A stretch of 64,000 bases of DNA from the NCBI GenBank assembly GCA_037576215.1, contig JBANDB010000006.1, positions 372,001 through 436,000 of the forward strand. Reading direction: 5' to 3'. Origin of the DNA: Armillaria gallica (taxonomy: Eukaryota; Basidiomycota; Agaricomycetes; Agaricales; Physalacriaceae). Of this stretch, positions 22,892 through 33,112 are shown one piece after another. The notes beneath the pieces were generated by a model. It was not told the origin of the DNA, ran no database searches, and worked only from the letters and a program-made list of their open reading frames with translations. The position numbers were made by a program, and so were the translations under genes. Each line of letters opens with the position of its first letter. The first letter of the stretch is position 1.

Positions 22892-23930
22892 ATGTACACC
22901 GACGAGTCTTTCAGAATCAAGACAACGCGCAAGTACGGAAAATGCGAGCGAAGGATCGTCAAAGATCACAGGACTCGGTTGGATGTCAAGGAGCGAGAAG
23001 AGTACAAGACGCCTGTCGTCAATCCGTATGTTGTCCCGCCTTTTGTCTTTGTGGGTCTGTTGACGATGTTTTACTTAGAGGCACGTCTGGAGAGATCGAT
23101 GGACAGCCTGTGGGTACGCGATACGTGAACAGAGCGTTGCTTTTGGAAGCGGGGATGCATGGGAGTATCCGACGGGGGATCTATTCGTTCAAAGAAACCG
23201 CGCGGTCTGTTGTATTGTGAGTAACTGGCGATGTTGGTTTTTGCTGCTAACATTGTTGCAGGTCGGGCGGATACGAAGAATTTAACAAGGATAAGGGCAA
23301 TAAAATGTACGCAGCTCCTGTTCCCGGCTTCTAGTCTAGCCTGACGTCTTTTTTGTAGTCGCTTGTGCGGTGAAGGTTCGTTACTGTATGTCGCCTTTCT
23401 GCATTTGTTAGGTGCTGATCGGATGTTAGGTGGACGAAGCAAGGACGGGAAGATGCAGGTGAAAGACCAGGAGTACACTCACGGAAACAAGGCTCTGCAG
23501 GTATGTGCTCTTTCATCTCCTTTGCCTTGGCTAATATCTCATAGAACGCAATGCAGTATGGCGAGCCTGTGCGTGTTACTCGGGGATACAAGCTTGATTC
23601 AAAGTACGCCCCAAGGAATGGGTAAGTGCACCGCTCTCTTTCATAGCAATGATTGACTTGCGGCTAGGTTCCGCTACGACGGCTTGTACATTGTGATAGG
23701 ATGCTACGAGAAACGGGACGAAAATGGATACAGGATCATTCTATTCAAGCTCGAGGTGCGAAATTAGCCTTCCATTGCTCTGCAATGCCTGAATTATTAT
23801 ATAGCGCCTTCCTGGTCAACTCCCCATCGGAACTCAGGGCGCGTTCTGGGCCTACCCTGACTCTGATGTTCCCTCAAGGACGTCCGCGCTCACCTTCCCG
23901 TCTGATTGGCAACGGATTTCCGTGAACTGA
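22892..23930 (+). CDS. SRA-YDG domain protein (methyl-CpG-reader type)
   Basis: SRA-YDG domains flip and bind 5-methylcytosine in hemimethylated DNA (UHRF1 and plant SUVH/VIM proteins). Seven short introns, the first at 23026-23078, join to one frame of about 220 residues starting MYTDESFRIKT. Diagnostic segments in order: GEIDGQPVGTRY, GMHGSIRRGIY, ARSVVLSGGYEE, the DQEYTHGNKAL loop, YGEPVRVTRGYKLDSKYAPRNG, and FRYDGLYIVIGCYE (the YDG motif), then a C-terminal segment ending SDWQRISVN at 23930. The protein is essentially the SRA domain alone: no RING, PHD, Tudor or SET part is visible. All splice sites are canonical and the frame is clean, so it is probably functional. It could guide DNA methylation or repeat silencing. 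Confidence 0.9.
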
Positions 23931-24710
23931 TTGTTTCCCACTCGTCGCTTGTCGCTGCAATCGAAGTGGAGCACCATGAAGAAAACTACTCAAGAAAACT
24001 ACTGTGATGACACTCTACAGTACTCAGTCGAATTGGAATGCCCATACTCCGTCCCGACAGGGAGTCTCCGAGTACTTACTCAGGATAGCACCCTAAATCG
24101 ACGTTGGCCGCCATTTCCATCCCTACATCCTACTCCGAGTCTTCATCTCCCGCAAGAGATCAGGAAGCACCGTCGGCGATCCTCCTAACCTCAAGCGCCA
24201 GAAACTGCCCGGTACCCTACTCGTTAAAGTCCAATCTCCGTCACCCTTCTGCGGAGATCGGGTATCGAGCGTGGTCCTCAGAAGGGGAAGTACAGTGATA
24301 TCGAGGACCAATTATTTTCTTTACAAAACTCTCATTCTGTCTATCATCTTAAGCTCATCACTTTCTACTATCTTGTACTTACTTTCATCTCGGCTCACCC
24401 CACATGGCTACGCACTCTTTACTTCTCTATATCTTCCTTCACGAGAAAATGGCATGGTATCTCCAATACAATTCAAGTCATCCATGTTCCTCGCTACTCG
24501 AGACGCCGTCTGATTGATGATGGAAGCTTCCTTGACTGCCCGTGAATACGAGACCCTGGAGGCGCTTAAGAACCTCCCTCACGAGGCGACCTCGAGTCAC
24601 TGCCTTGAACTCCCACTTCCTACACGCACTAAGCCCCGCCTTCCACACACTCTGCACACGAGTAATTGCATTGAACTCTCACATATCTTTTCTTGTGTAC
24701 ATCCACCCGA
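23931..24710. other. Intergenic, no gene seen
   Basis: This lies between the SRA gene and the IFI6-like gene. Short frames only, including 24104-24298 and 24271-24513, with no family resemblance. The right part presumably holds the promoter of the IFI6-like gene. Confidence 0.45.
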
Positions 24711-25067
24711 ATGCCAAGACGCCGCACTTGGATCTTCTTCGGAATCAGCGCAATCGTTGGTGCCGCCTTGACGCCCGTCATCGTGCCCCCATCTTGGGTT
24801 GGTTCGGCTTCGGTGCAGCAGGTCCCGTCGCTGGTGAGTTAAAAAGTCATCCGAGTACTATCCTCCAAGTGATGATTATTGGCAGGCAGTCTTGCGGCGG
24901 GAATCCAAAGCGGCATCGGTAACGTCGCTGCTGGGAGCCTCTTCGCGCACGTGCAGTCTATGGCGATGGGAGGCATCATCTCGGCTGGTCCGTATGTGAT
25001 TTTGGGAGCTGTTGGAGGGGGTGTAGGGTGGGTTGTGGATCGGATTCTGAGATGGTTCGGCTGGTGA
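24711..25067 (+). pseudogene. IFI6/ISG12-like hydrophobic protein, 1-nt frameshift in a C run
   Basis: The Ifi-6-16/ISG12 family is made of small, very hydrophobic membrane proteins with a Gly/Ala-rich repeat; fungi have many members of unknown role. The body is clear: ILGWFGFGAAGPVAG, an intron at about 24834-24886, then SLAAGIQSGIGNVAAGSLFA and HVQSMAMGG to TGA at 25067. The natural N-terminus MPRRRTWIFFGISAIVGAAL starts at 24711 but runs out of frame at a CCCCC run (about 24785-24790); one more C would join it to the body. It is either a recent 1-nt deletion or a base-calling error in the homopolymer. The frame is otherwise open and the intron canonical. Confidence 0.75.
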
Positions 25068-25119
25068 GGGTGAGTTTGGTAACTTGTATCCGATATTTCA
25101 GCCCATGTACTGAGTCAAT

Positions 25120-25850
25120 TTTCAGTATTTCGATACTGGCCGCCTTCCATGTACACCATCCTTCCATCCTATGCGCCCTCAACTTCTGTCGGTATTTCGA
25201 TGCTTCTTCTGTGCTCCTATCATGTCTCTCTTCCGCCTCCGCTGGACCATTACATCTGTACCTTTTTTTATGACATTTTATCTTCCTAGCTGAGGACATT
25301 CGTGTCCTCCTAGTCTACCCGTTCAGTACTTAGGTATTGCTTCCAGTTTCTTCTTTTCTCAGGTTCTCGATTTCGGAATATTAGTATTTCGCTCCGTTAC
25401 ATTTGCACCTTTCTTACGATGATTCACCTTCTTCACTCTAGGAACATTAGTGTTCCTGCTTGTTTTGCCAAGCATGTTTTCTGCTATCTCGGTACTGCTC
25501 CTAGTTCTGTCTTTTCCCTGTGCTCAACTTCGGAATATTAGTATTTCGCACTGTTACATTTGCATCTTTCACCTTCTTACTCTAGGAACATTAGTGTTCC
25601 TTCATGTTTTTCTGGGGAAGTTTACTTTCCGCAATACGTTCAGTATCTCGGTACTTCTAGTCTTTCCCCGTGTATGCTTAACATGGAGATATTAGTATCT
25701 CGCACCTTTCTTACGAAATCTTATCTTCCTACCTATAACATTCGTGTCTTCGCTTGTCTCGCTAAGTCTATACTGCTATGTGTTCATTTTTTCGATCCTG
25801 CTTACAGGCTCGTCTTTTCCTAATATGCTCAAGAAATACTGGCACATCCG
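25120..25850 (+). repeat. Tandem hairpin array, about 148-bp units with covarying stems
   Basis: Four units start with hairpin X at 25292, 25440, 25584 and about 25736 (periods 148, 144, 152). X stems: GAGGACA-TTCG-TGTCCTC, then AGGAACA-TTAG-TGTTCCT twice. Hairpin Y: CAGTAC-TTAG-GTATTG (25324), TAT-CTCG-GTA (25485), AGTAT-CTCG-GTACT (25642). Hairpin Z: CGGAATA-TTAG-TATTTCG (25374 and 25531) and GAGATA-TTAG-TATCTC (25686). An outlying CAGTAT-TTCG-ATACTG lies at 25123. Stem bases change in pairs while the four-base loops stay TTAG, TTCG or CTCG. CT-rich linkers between hairpins are also repeated. No open frame explains it. Confidence 0.85.
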
Positions 25851-26048
25851 CGTCAACCCCGTGGCGCATGATTCGGAACGTTAACTTGAGGCTGGTTCGG
25901 GAGTGCGGTCAAACCCGTTGAAAACTGACACCTGGTGGACAACGCGTTGGTTCGAACTGAGCAGCTGCCCCGAAGAATGACGAAATAGGCGGACGAAGCT
26001 GGATAAAATAAGGCAATATCGATAAATACTGGTCGTACTTCAAGACCC

Positions 26049-27407
26049 TCAACGAATCTCTTTGATGATGCTCGCCTCAAGATCATCCTGAGCTAATCCC
26101 AAATGGACCTCTGTAGCCGCGCTGTCACCCTGCCTGGTATTTTCCCGCAAGTCCGTAGAACTGTGCTCGACTTCCCTCGGATTTCCTGGCTGAGCTTCGA
26201 AATCATCCTCAAATCCACTCAGACCCGGCACTACTGAATCGTCCCGGAAGCTAGTCCCAGTCTTTTTATGCCCAAAATCTAACGGCGAAGTCATCACAGT
26301 TCCTTTCCAGGAATCGTCTGGCCGAGCGTGGCCCGCTGCGACACGCCCCAAAAGCATCGTTGGAGCAATACCCTGCATACAATGTTTTGAGAATCATCAA
26401 GTGAGGAATGATGACAGGTCGACATACCCTTGTGAATCCGGCTATGGGATCAAGGTAGTAGGTACCTTCATTACCGCGTGCAATGCATGCTACATATATA
26501 ATCAAGGATACAGCGTATAGAGCTGAAGACTCAATGAAAATTTCAATGACGCGACGATAGGCTCTAACTCCACTTCCCCCTCCATCCGTCGCTCGTGCGA
26601 CAGCTAAAACACGGTAGATCACGAGCAAGGTGCACAATAACGTCGTCGCTAGAGTTAAGGCGGCATAAACTGCAAGGAGGGCGGAACCGTTTGCAGCATC
26701 GAGATACTGTTGCTTTGTTACGAGGACCTTACACACTGCAACATCGTTAAGTGAAGGGAATGATGGATGGGGCAAAACGCTGTACCGATACCGGCAACCA
26801 GACAGAGGAAAGGAAGAAGCACGATTTGCCAGCGCTGTCCCCAGACCAACCAACAACGCCACATCTCGAATAGCAGTAAGCTAAAGTCACGACGCAAGCA
26901 GGTATTGTTTCTTTTTGACGCACCATGATGGAGTCAACAAGGATGGTAGAGATCGCGCCCATGATGCCAGTCGCCAATGTCACTGCCGTTTGGGGATTCT
27001 CGATCCTCATGATTTGGGTCAAAATGTTCTCTCCGTTCTCCACCAGCGCCGAGCGCACAGTTGACCAGTTGAGGGAAAAACTGGCGAATGCCATGATATA
27101 AACGATGATGATAATGGCGACCATAGCAAGCGCAACCGGTCGAGACTTTTGCACGACTGTGATTTCCGTTGAGATATGATTAGCATGTGTATGCAACTTC
27201 TTCTTACAGATGGTCCACAGTGCAACCGCAAGAACGCCAGAGTACAGGCCTAAACGTCGCGTCAATGCTTAGACATGAGAATCTTGTGTAGTGAACACGT
27301 ACCCTGCAAGTGAGCAGCGAGGATCACTCTGTTCATCTCAGAGTTGAGAGTAGAAAGGATGTGTGCCACATCAGCACTGGTGACATCAGGTGGAAGATTT
27401 GCCTGCA
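26049..27407 (-). CDS. 7-TM membrane protein, family copy c (intact)
   Basis: The start at 27407 has the MQANLPPDVTSADVAHIL opening, close to copy b. Exons, read on the minus strand, carry YSGVLAVALWTIC, MVAIIIIVYIMAFASFSL, VTLATGIMGAISTILVDSIM, MWRCWVVWGQ, WQIVLLPLSCLVAGIG, VYAALTLATTLLCTLLVIYRVL, SSALYAVSLIIYVA and the family signature PTMLLGRVAAGHARPDDSWK, followed by an acidic tail ending EASIIKEIR. All introns are short and canonical and no frame break is seen. Probably a plasma- or internal-membrane protein with a regulatory cytosolic tail; function unknown. It faces away from the hairpin array, whose right edge lies about 200 bp beyond its stop codon. Confidence 0.85.
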
Positions 27408-28435
27408 TGGTAATAGATGAGAAGTGAAAGCAGCAGGGGAGGGAGAGAATTCTGGGGATGGTACTGTGTAGTGCGCCTCGATTATATAGAGTATCTCCTT
27501 CTAGATGCAGTCCAGGAGTCTGTTAGAATTCCTGTCCATAGGACAGCCAATATCTAGATCCTAAACGCATCCTTTGATATGACATCGAACGATCCAATAA
27601 TCTAAGAAAGCTGGTGACCCATACAAGGAATTCTCTTGACACATGAAAATGAGCAGCAAGGGGGGTTATCCCAAGTAGCGGATTGTTTGATAGAGCTGTG
27701 TGAATCAATATACGAATGAGGCAGGTGCATTAGAGAGAGCGAACCTGATTCTCCTAACGTGATGGATGGCCTGATCGTGTGAACGTGCCCCAGTTTGAAG
27801 ATAATCCCTCTGAAAACGTCTACAACAGTCGTCAGCCTCGTAGGATAACAATAGAGGGACAGTCAATCTCACCTCCAATGTTTAAGTGAGAGAACTGCTC
27901 TCTCTCGAATGAGGCTATACAGTCTTGCTTATTCACACTCATCATGGCATCCTGATACTGATATCAAGGAGGGCACTTGGATCGAACTGAAGCAAGATGT
28001 CTCGATGAAAAAGCCTACACGAACGTTGCAGCTGCCGGCAAATACACCACCGTCTTCCCGTACAATGGCAAAGAGGAATTGAGCAGTGTATCGTGATTTT
28101 ACATCACCAGGAGAAAAGATGCGAAAAACCACGTAAAATTTCTCGATGAGAACATGAAATCAACAGGAGAGATCACGACAATGTCTTGAGGAGCAAGCGG
28201 CTAAGCCAGGCAGGACACCGCGGGGGAGGATCTATGGGGAGCGACGGTGTAGCAACAACGATAAGCGTGAATGGGGACGATGATAATATGAGAACTTGGC
28301 GGTCGGGATTGTGATCTCTCGAAGTAGTGCTGTGGGACACGCGAAGCGAATGTGGTCGTCATGACGGTTTGGCTGAGACGTGTGTCCCGTGCAGGCTATA
28401 TCGAACAGAATATGCCCCTTCATGCATCAGCACTT
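27408..28435. other. Intergenic, no gene seen
   Basis: This contains the promoter of 7-TM copy c just right of 27407 and otherwise only short frames without family resemblance. Confidence 0.45.
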
Positions 28436-28622
28436 CCAATTTCCATCCACGGTTTCCCTCTGTCGCTTTATTACGCCTGAAAGTATTGCGGTCCATCTAC
28501 TAGTAGCGTTCCGGAAACATCAAGTTAGGATGGTATGGAAGGAAGGAGCAAGGCAGCACAGTGAGAAGCTCGAGATAAAGCACTAGAGAAGAGACGCCGG
28601 TATTTGTCGGTAGTGTTTGCAC
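28436..28622 (+). repeat. Flank repeat K, copy 1
   Basis: This closely matches 32696-32872 in the same orientation (shared string GCGGTCCATCTACTAGTAGC plus flanks, and GCCGGTATTTG downstream). Each copy lies about 240-300 bp beyond the stop codon of a P2 gene (28917 and 33113), so it marks a segmental duplication that included the P2 gene and its 3' flank. Confidence 0.75.
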
Positions 28623-28916
28623 TGGAGGACAAGAGATCCGCCACATTCTCTCAAGGATCTGCTCCAGTCACGGATACGCAGCACGCCATTGAAATCTTTT
28701 AAACGAATGCATTCAGGTCTAAGCAGTGAAAATTCTAAGGTAAAATTGTGGGATCCAATTGAACAACGTTGACGTTCCCCTACGGGTCCTTGAAAGATAG
28801 TGATATTATTTAATACCGTAGATAATTAGGAGGCTGTGTACAATCTACTGCCGTGATTTGAAATAACAGACGAATCAATGGTACAAGTCGCTGAACACGC
28901 TTAGATTAGGGTAGGC

Positions 28917-30176
28917 TTAGTATCTGGACGGGTGATAACATTGGCGATCCACACCTTTTACAGCTGACAAAGTGGGAGCTACCACCTCAAGAGGGGCTTT
29001 TGGCATTTTGGATTGAAGCCGGGCATGCAGTTCCTCGTCCTTTCGGCGTGTACGTTCTATATCGTTCTGGATTTTAGCGTTGACACGTTCGTGGTATTCT
29101 GCCTCAATTCTACACGAAAATCAGGATCGGGAGATGCGTCTGAGGATAACGGTTAATTGACATACCTTTTCAAAGCTTCCAGCTCACGGAAGAAATCCCA
29201 TGGGTCGTTAATTTGTTCCACCGATTCCAGATTATTCGATACAACTATCACGGGTTTAGAGTCCGCAGAAGGCCGGCTGAACATGCTGAGGGCTACAATG
29301 GGGTCGAAAGATAGCGTCGAGGCGTTGTCGTCGTCGTCGTCATAGATATCTGCGCGTAGACACGGTATACAGGGAAGGATCTTCCCAAAGATCGAGCGAA
29401 GGAAGGACGATATGGTGAAAGGTCGTTTTTATTGGACTTCGCCAGTCTCCCCAGAGTGTCGGTCTTCAGCTTCAGTGGTCAATTGAAGGGACTTGGTGTC
29501 ACAAAGCGAGTGGCTTTCGGCGTCCTACAAGGTGGGAAGAGGCAAATCAACCGCAGAAGCTTGACGCTCATCAAGCTGATCAAGGGTAGCGTCGTCCTCC
29601 ATGGTGTCAGGGGCCGATTCAGATATTTTCTCCTTTTGCAGAATATCTCTGCGGTCGGCATCATCGTTGAAGTACTGCTGGCTTAGACGAAGACGATCAG
29701 GGACATTCAATTTGTGCTTGGGCTCAGGCCACGAGCCTCCGGTGTTGGTATCGTTTTTGATGCGACATCGTGTCACTGCCTGCGTAGGGTGGTAGCAGTC
29801 TGACCAAGGCAGCGGGTTGCTAGGCTTCATCGGCAAACGGGAGAGTGGGTGAGAGACATTGGGTAGAATGGGGGCCGACATGTCTGGTAGAATGAAACGA
29901 TCTGGGTTACTGATAGGGAGGCCTTGCGAGACCAGAGTCACAGCGATGTTGATGTATTCAACGCCAGGCAAAGGGAAGGAGAGGAGCTGATAAATGGTGG
30001 AAATTAGTAGAATGCACGCGACGTAGGGCAGGCCGACGTACGTTAATGATACATGCAACATAGCTTTTGCTCTCCAAAGCTTCACAAGCCTTTGTCACTG
30101 CGGGATCATACAGATGTTTGAGGGAAGCGACGGGGTCGAGTTTGAGAACGATGTATTCTCCAAAGCGAGGGAGCAT
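28917..30176 (-). pseudogene. Family P2 copy A, two in-frame stops
   Basis: P2 is an unnamed family with six copies in this window. Copy A starts MLPRFGEYIVLKLDPVASL at 30176. After one intron it reads LLSFPLPGVEYI, PDRFILPDMSAPILPN, PLPWSDCYHPTQA.TRCRI and WPEPKHKL, then an acidic variable region, LPCIPCLRADI, PVIVVSNNLESV, INDPWDFFRELEALKR, and after the last intron IEAEYHERVNAKIQNDI and ELHARLQSKMPK, ending at 28917. Two stop codons lie in frame in the variable region (after VDLPLPTL, about 29543, and after GETGEVQ, about 29433), while both sides stay in the same frame and match the paralogues. Probably recently inactivated. The upstream region has the P2 promoter block. Confidence 0.8.
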
Positions 30177-30240
30177 GGCGGAGTATGATACGCGTTCCAA
30201 ACACGAAGACCCGAAATATAGAAAGGCGCCATATTTTGTT

Positions 30241-30290
30241 CCATTGTTCTTCGGAGGAAACAAAGAAAGGAAGGACGAATAAAACTTTGA
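30241..30290. promoter_or_regulatory. P2 promoter block, copy A
   Basis: CCATTGTTC at 30241-30249, AAACAAAG at 30258-30265 and GAATAAAAC shortly after match the block upstream of P2 copies B, D and E. CATTG begins 66 bp from the copy A start codon. ACAAAG/CATTGT is the core recognised by fungal HMG-box factors; binding is inferred. Confidence 0.5.
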
Positions 30291-30516
30291 ACAGAGCAGT
30301 GGCAGGAGGCAAAGTTACCCACACAGGGCCACGCCGAATTCCCACGATTTTCGTGATCAAGAACCGCCACCAGCATACTCGCTACTTTTTCGTGATCTGC
30401 TCGATTCTAGGAACATCTGAACGACGTGTCAGCTGACAGAATAGCCTTCCTTGCAATCCTGTAATCGCACAGGCTCGTACGCGGTGACCTTGTCGGCCTC
30501 AAGATCGGTCCGCACA

Positions 30517-31140
30517 CTATAGACGACTCTCATCCAACACATCGCCTTTCGTGATTTGGGTCCAAGCGGCAGGTCTGACAGGCTCCTCGGAGGAGGAGTC
30601 GCCCATTCTGCTTGCACCGAACCAACTGTTGAAGTCTTTCGCACCGTTGAACATACATGGATTCGCGTTGGGGTCTTTGGGAGCGTTGTGACTAGGTTGA
30701 CTCTTCCTGTTCCGTATGTCAACGAGTTCTTCCCTTCTTCTCTCGACTTCATTGTTATACCATGGACTTGGATCTGGGCATCGTAGCAGAATGGGCCAGG
30801 ATATCACGCTGCTGTTCAGGCTGCGGGGTCAATTCCGGCGTAGGCAGCTCTTCGATGACGCTCAGGTGCAGCTTCATGCCAAGGTACCAATTGTGGGGTT
30901 AAGATTCATTACACGTTCGGAATAAGGCACGTCTTCCCTTTTTCCTCGCGGCTGTATTGTCTCAATAGGTGATACACTCGATAAACGTTGACATAAACAA
31001 TCTCGATAGCATACACGCCGCGGACATGGTCACGGAGTATCTGGAAAATATCCCTCAACTAGTGCCCTTGGCGGTTACCACGAAGGGATTTCTCGCCTGG
31101 TCTGTCTTCAACGATCCCGCCTTGGGAGTTATGCTATGAC
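30517..31140. other. Unassigned region with two possible exon fragments
   Basis: The minus strand has a 96-codon frame from 30807 to 30517 (MISWPILLRC..., rich in charged residues). The plus strand has an exon-like end at about 30970-31138 (VIHSINVDINNLDSI...FNDPALGVML) after an acceptor site. They are not obviously one gene and match no family I know. They could be remains of a gene interrupted during duplication of the flanking P2 genes. Confidence 0.3.
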
Positions 31141-31776
31141 TTGTATGTCTATCAGCTTCTTGTATGTGACGACCTTCAGTTGAAACTTGAGCGTACAACA
31201 GGCTATAGAAGTTCAATCAGCTAGATGACGGCAAGGAGAAACGTCGACAAGTGCACGATTGCACACAAACTCGGAAGCGGTCTCGCGTCAATGTTACATC
31301 TGAAACGCTATCACGTTCACTAGTCGACCTTCCATTTGACGAGAATGGGCATGGCACATTGACTTTCGCCCGAAATATACTAGACGCTGATAGGAATATA
31401 GCGGGTCACGTAGACAAGTTTATTACCTTGTCACTTCGATGTGGGTTCTTTAGTATTAATAACACCATTTTGCCACCGACAGCTGCAACTGTCATCTTGC
31501 GATGAATATCACGTTTCGTCCTGGGATTAAGACCGTGCGAAGTGGGATACGCCATGAGTAGGAACCGCAAGGTAGCAAAGATACTAACCCTGTGGAGTCA
31601 GGTCAAGCCTACGTCTACCAATCGCTTTCTAGCCAGGAATTCGTAGACTTGCCCACTTGCTCCCGCCTCTCCAACTGATCCTCGAGCTTCGCTGCACTAT
31701 TCACCTTCTTGGAATATGGTTGTCTGACTATATAACCGGACGAGGCATGTAACACCCACATCTCCCACTCGCCCTA
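31141..31776. other. Intergenic, no feature seen
   Basis: One 84-codon plus-strand frame (31251-31505) has no family resemblance. The last 60 bp contain a TATATAACC box at about 31729, a likely promoter for the secreted protein at 31777. Confidence 0.45.
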
Positions 31777-32565
31777 ATGTTCTTCAGTTTCGTCCTCTTC
31801 TCTCTACTTGCCTTTTCGTATGGTGCCCAGACTTCGAGGCAATTGGGGGATCCGGGAAGTATCCTCAAGCCTGTCTCCATTGACAGTATCATGGTGACTA
31901 CGCATGTACGTCCTCTCACCCCGGCCATCGACATCTCAGCACTCATGCTGTGACAAGCCACTCTCTCTGAATCCAAACTTCGCTGAGTATGTCTCCATCC
32001 TTCTTAACCACCTTGCACTCATCTCCCCTCGACCCAGCATCTCGTTCAACGGTACGCCTTTCCTCGACCCTTTGCTCAACTACATCCAGTTCTAACAGGC
32101 GTCAGTCACTAACCCCCGCCTACCTGAGATCACACTCGAGCGTGTCATCATCTCCGCCGGTATCAACTCGACCGTATACATCTTCGCCGTCCACACCTTT
32201 AACACTCCCATCGTCATCCCAGGCTTCGGCAAAATAGATTCTGGCATGATCTACGACGTGTCACTTGCCCATGGCCTGTTGAAGGATGAGGTCATTGACC
32301 TAGGCTATCTTGACATATACAACCTGGATGTATACTTCAAGTACATTTTCATGGCCACTCAGTAATGGTCGATTGTTGACGAAGCATTCTTGTAGGGAGG
32401 CGACGATTAACGGGGAATTTGGGATCCCGCGGAACGTTACAGGACTTGAGGAGAAGCGCGTTCCCACTACGTGAGTATGCTCTCGTTCCTGCTAGCTTGA
32501 GCTTATTCTCCTTCGGCAGCTACAAATCTGTTTTTTTCACTCCTCCTATAGAAGGATCTTCGTGA
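31777..32565 (+). CDS. Small secreted protein, family S copy 2 (intact)
   Basis: Signal peptide MFFSFVLFSLLAFSYGAQTS, then introns at about 31907-31959, 31988-32038, 32054-32106, 32341-32395 and 32473-32521. The mature protein of roughly 170 residues reads ISFNVTNPRLPEITLERVII, HTFNTPIVIPGFGKIDSGMI, LDIYNLDVYFK, EATINGEFGIPRNVTGLEEK, RVPTTYKSVFFTPPIEGSS. The stop is at 32563-32565. The regular alternation of beta-strand-like segments and the NVTNP start recall LEA2/DUF3712-type beta-sandwich domains, but no assignment is safe. Few Cys, several N-glycosylation sequons (NVT, NST). It is the intact relative of the copy at 13635 and sits between P2 copies A and B. Confidence 0.7.
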
Positions 32566-32695
32566 TATGCTACAAAAGCGGTTTAACTATACTGTATGCG
32601 AAGGAATTTAGTTCGCTTTAAGCTTGATAAAGTATGACCTCGACGTAGCAACTGGGGAATAAAAAAGAATATAAATCGATCCTCCTTTACATGTA

Positions 32696-32872
32696 TGTTC
32701 CGATTTCCCCATAGCTCTATTGCGCCTGAAAATGTTGCGGTCCATCTACTAGTAGCGTCCGGGGACATCGAGTCGGGGTGGTATGGAAGGAGCAAAGGAA
32801 CGAAGCAAGAAGCTCAGAATATGGCACTGGAGAAGAGGCGCCGGTATTTGCCTGTAGTGTTTCCAGCCGAAG
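32696..32872 (+). repeat. Flank repeat K, copy 2
   Basis: Partner of 28436-28622; lies beyond the 3' end of P2 copy B. The region 32873-33112 between it and the gene shows nothing else. Confidence 0.75.
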
Positions 32873-33112
32873 CCACATCGTTGTTGCCAATCCCTCAATC
32901 AATTCCGAGTACATGCAAATGGTTGATAGACACGATAAGATTATAGGTCGGTGTAAGCGAATATGTGAGAGGTGATTAAGATAATACACTATGAGAAGTG
33001 GTGAAATTAATGAGCGTGGAAGGTAACGCGAAAAGAATGGCTCGGGGAAAAAACCTCAGTAAGATTAAAACCTGAAGACAGCTAGATTAAGCATCAGTAT
33101 CAGGCTTTATAT

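Noticed and set aside
25450..25823. Open frames in the hairpin array
   Set aside because: Different frames are open in different units and the substitutions keep pairing rather than codons.
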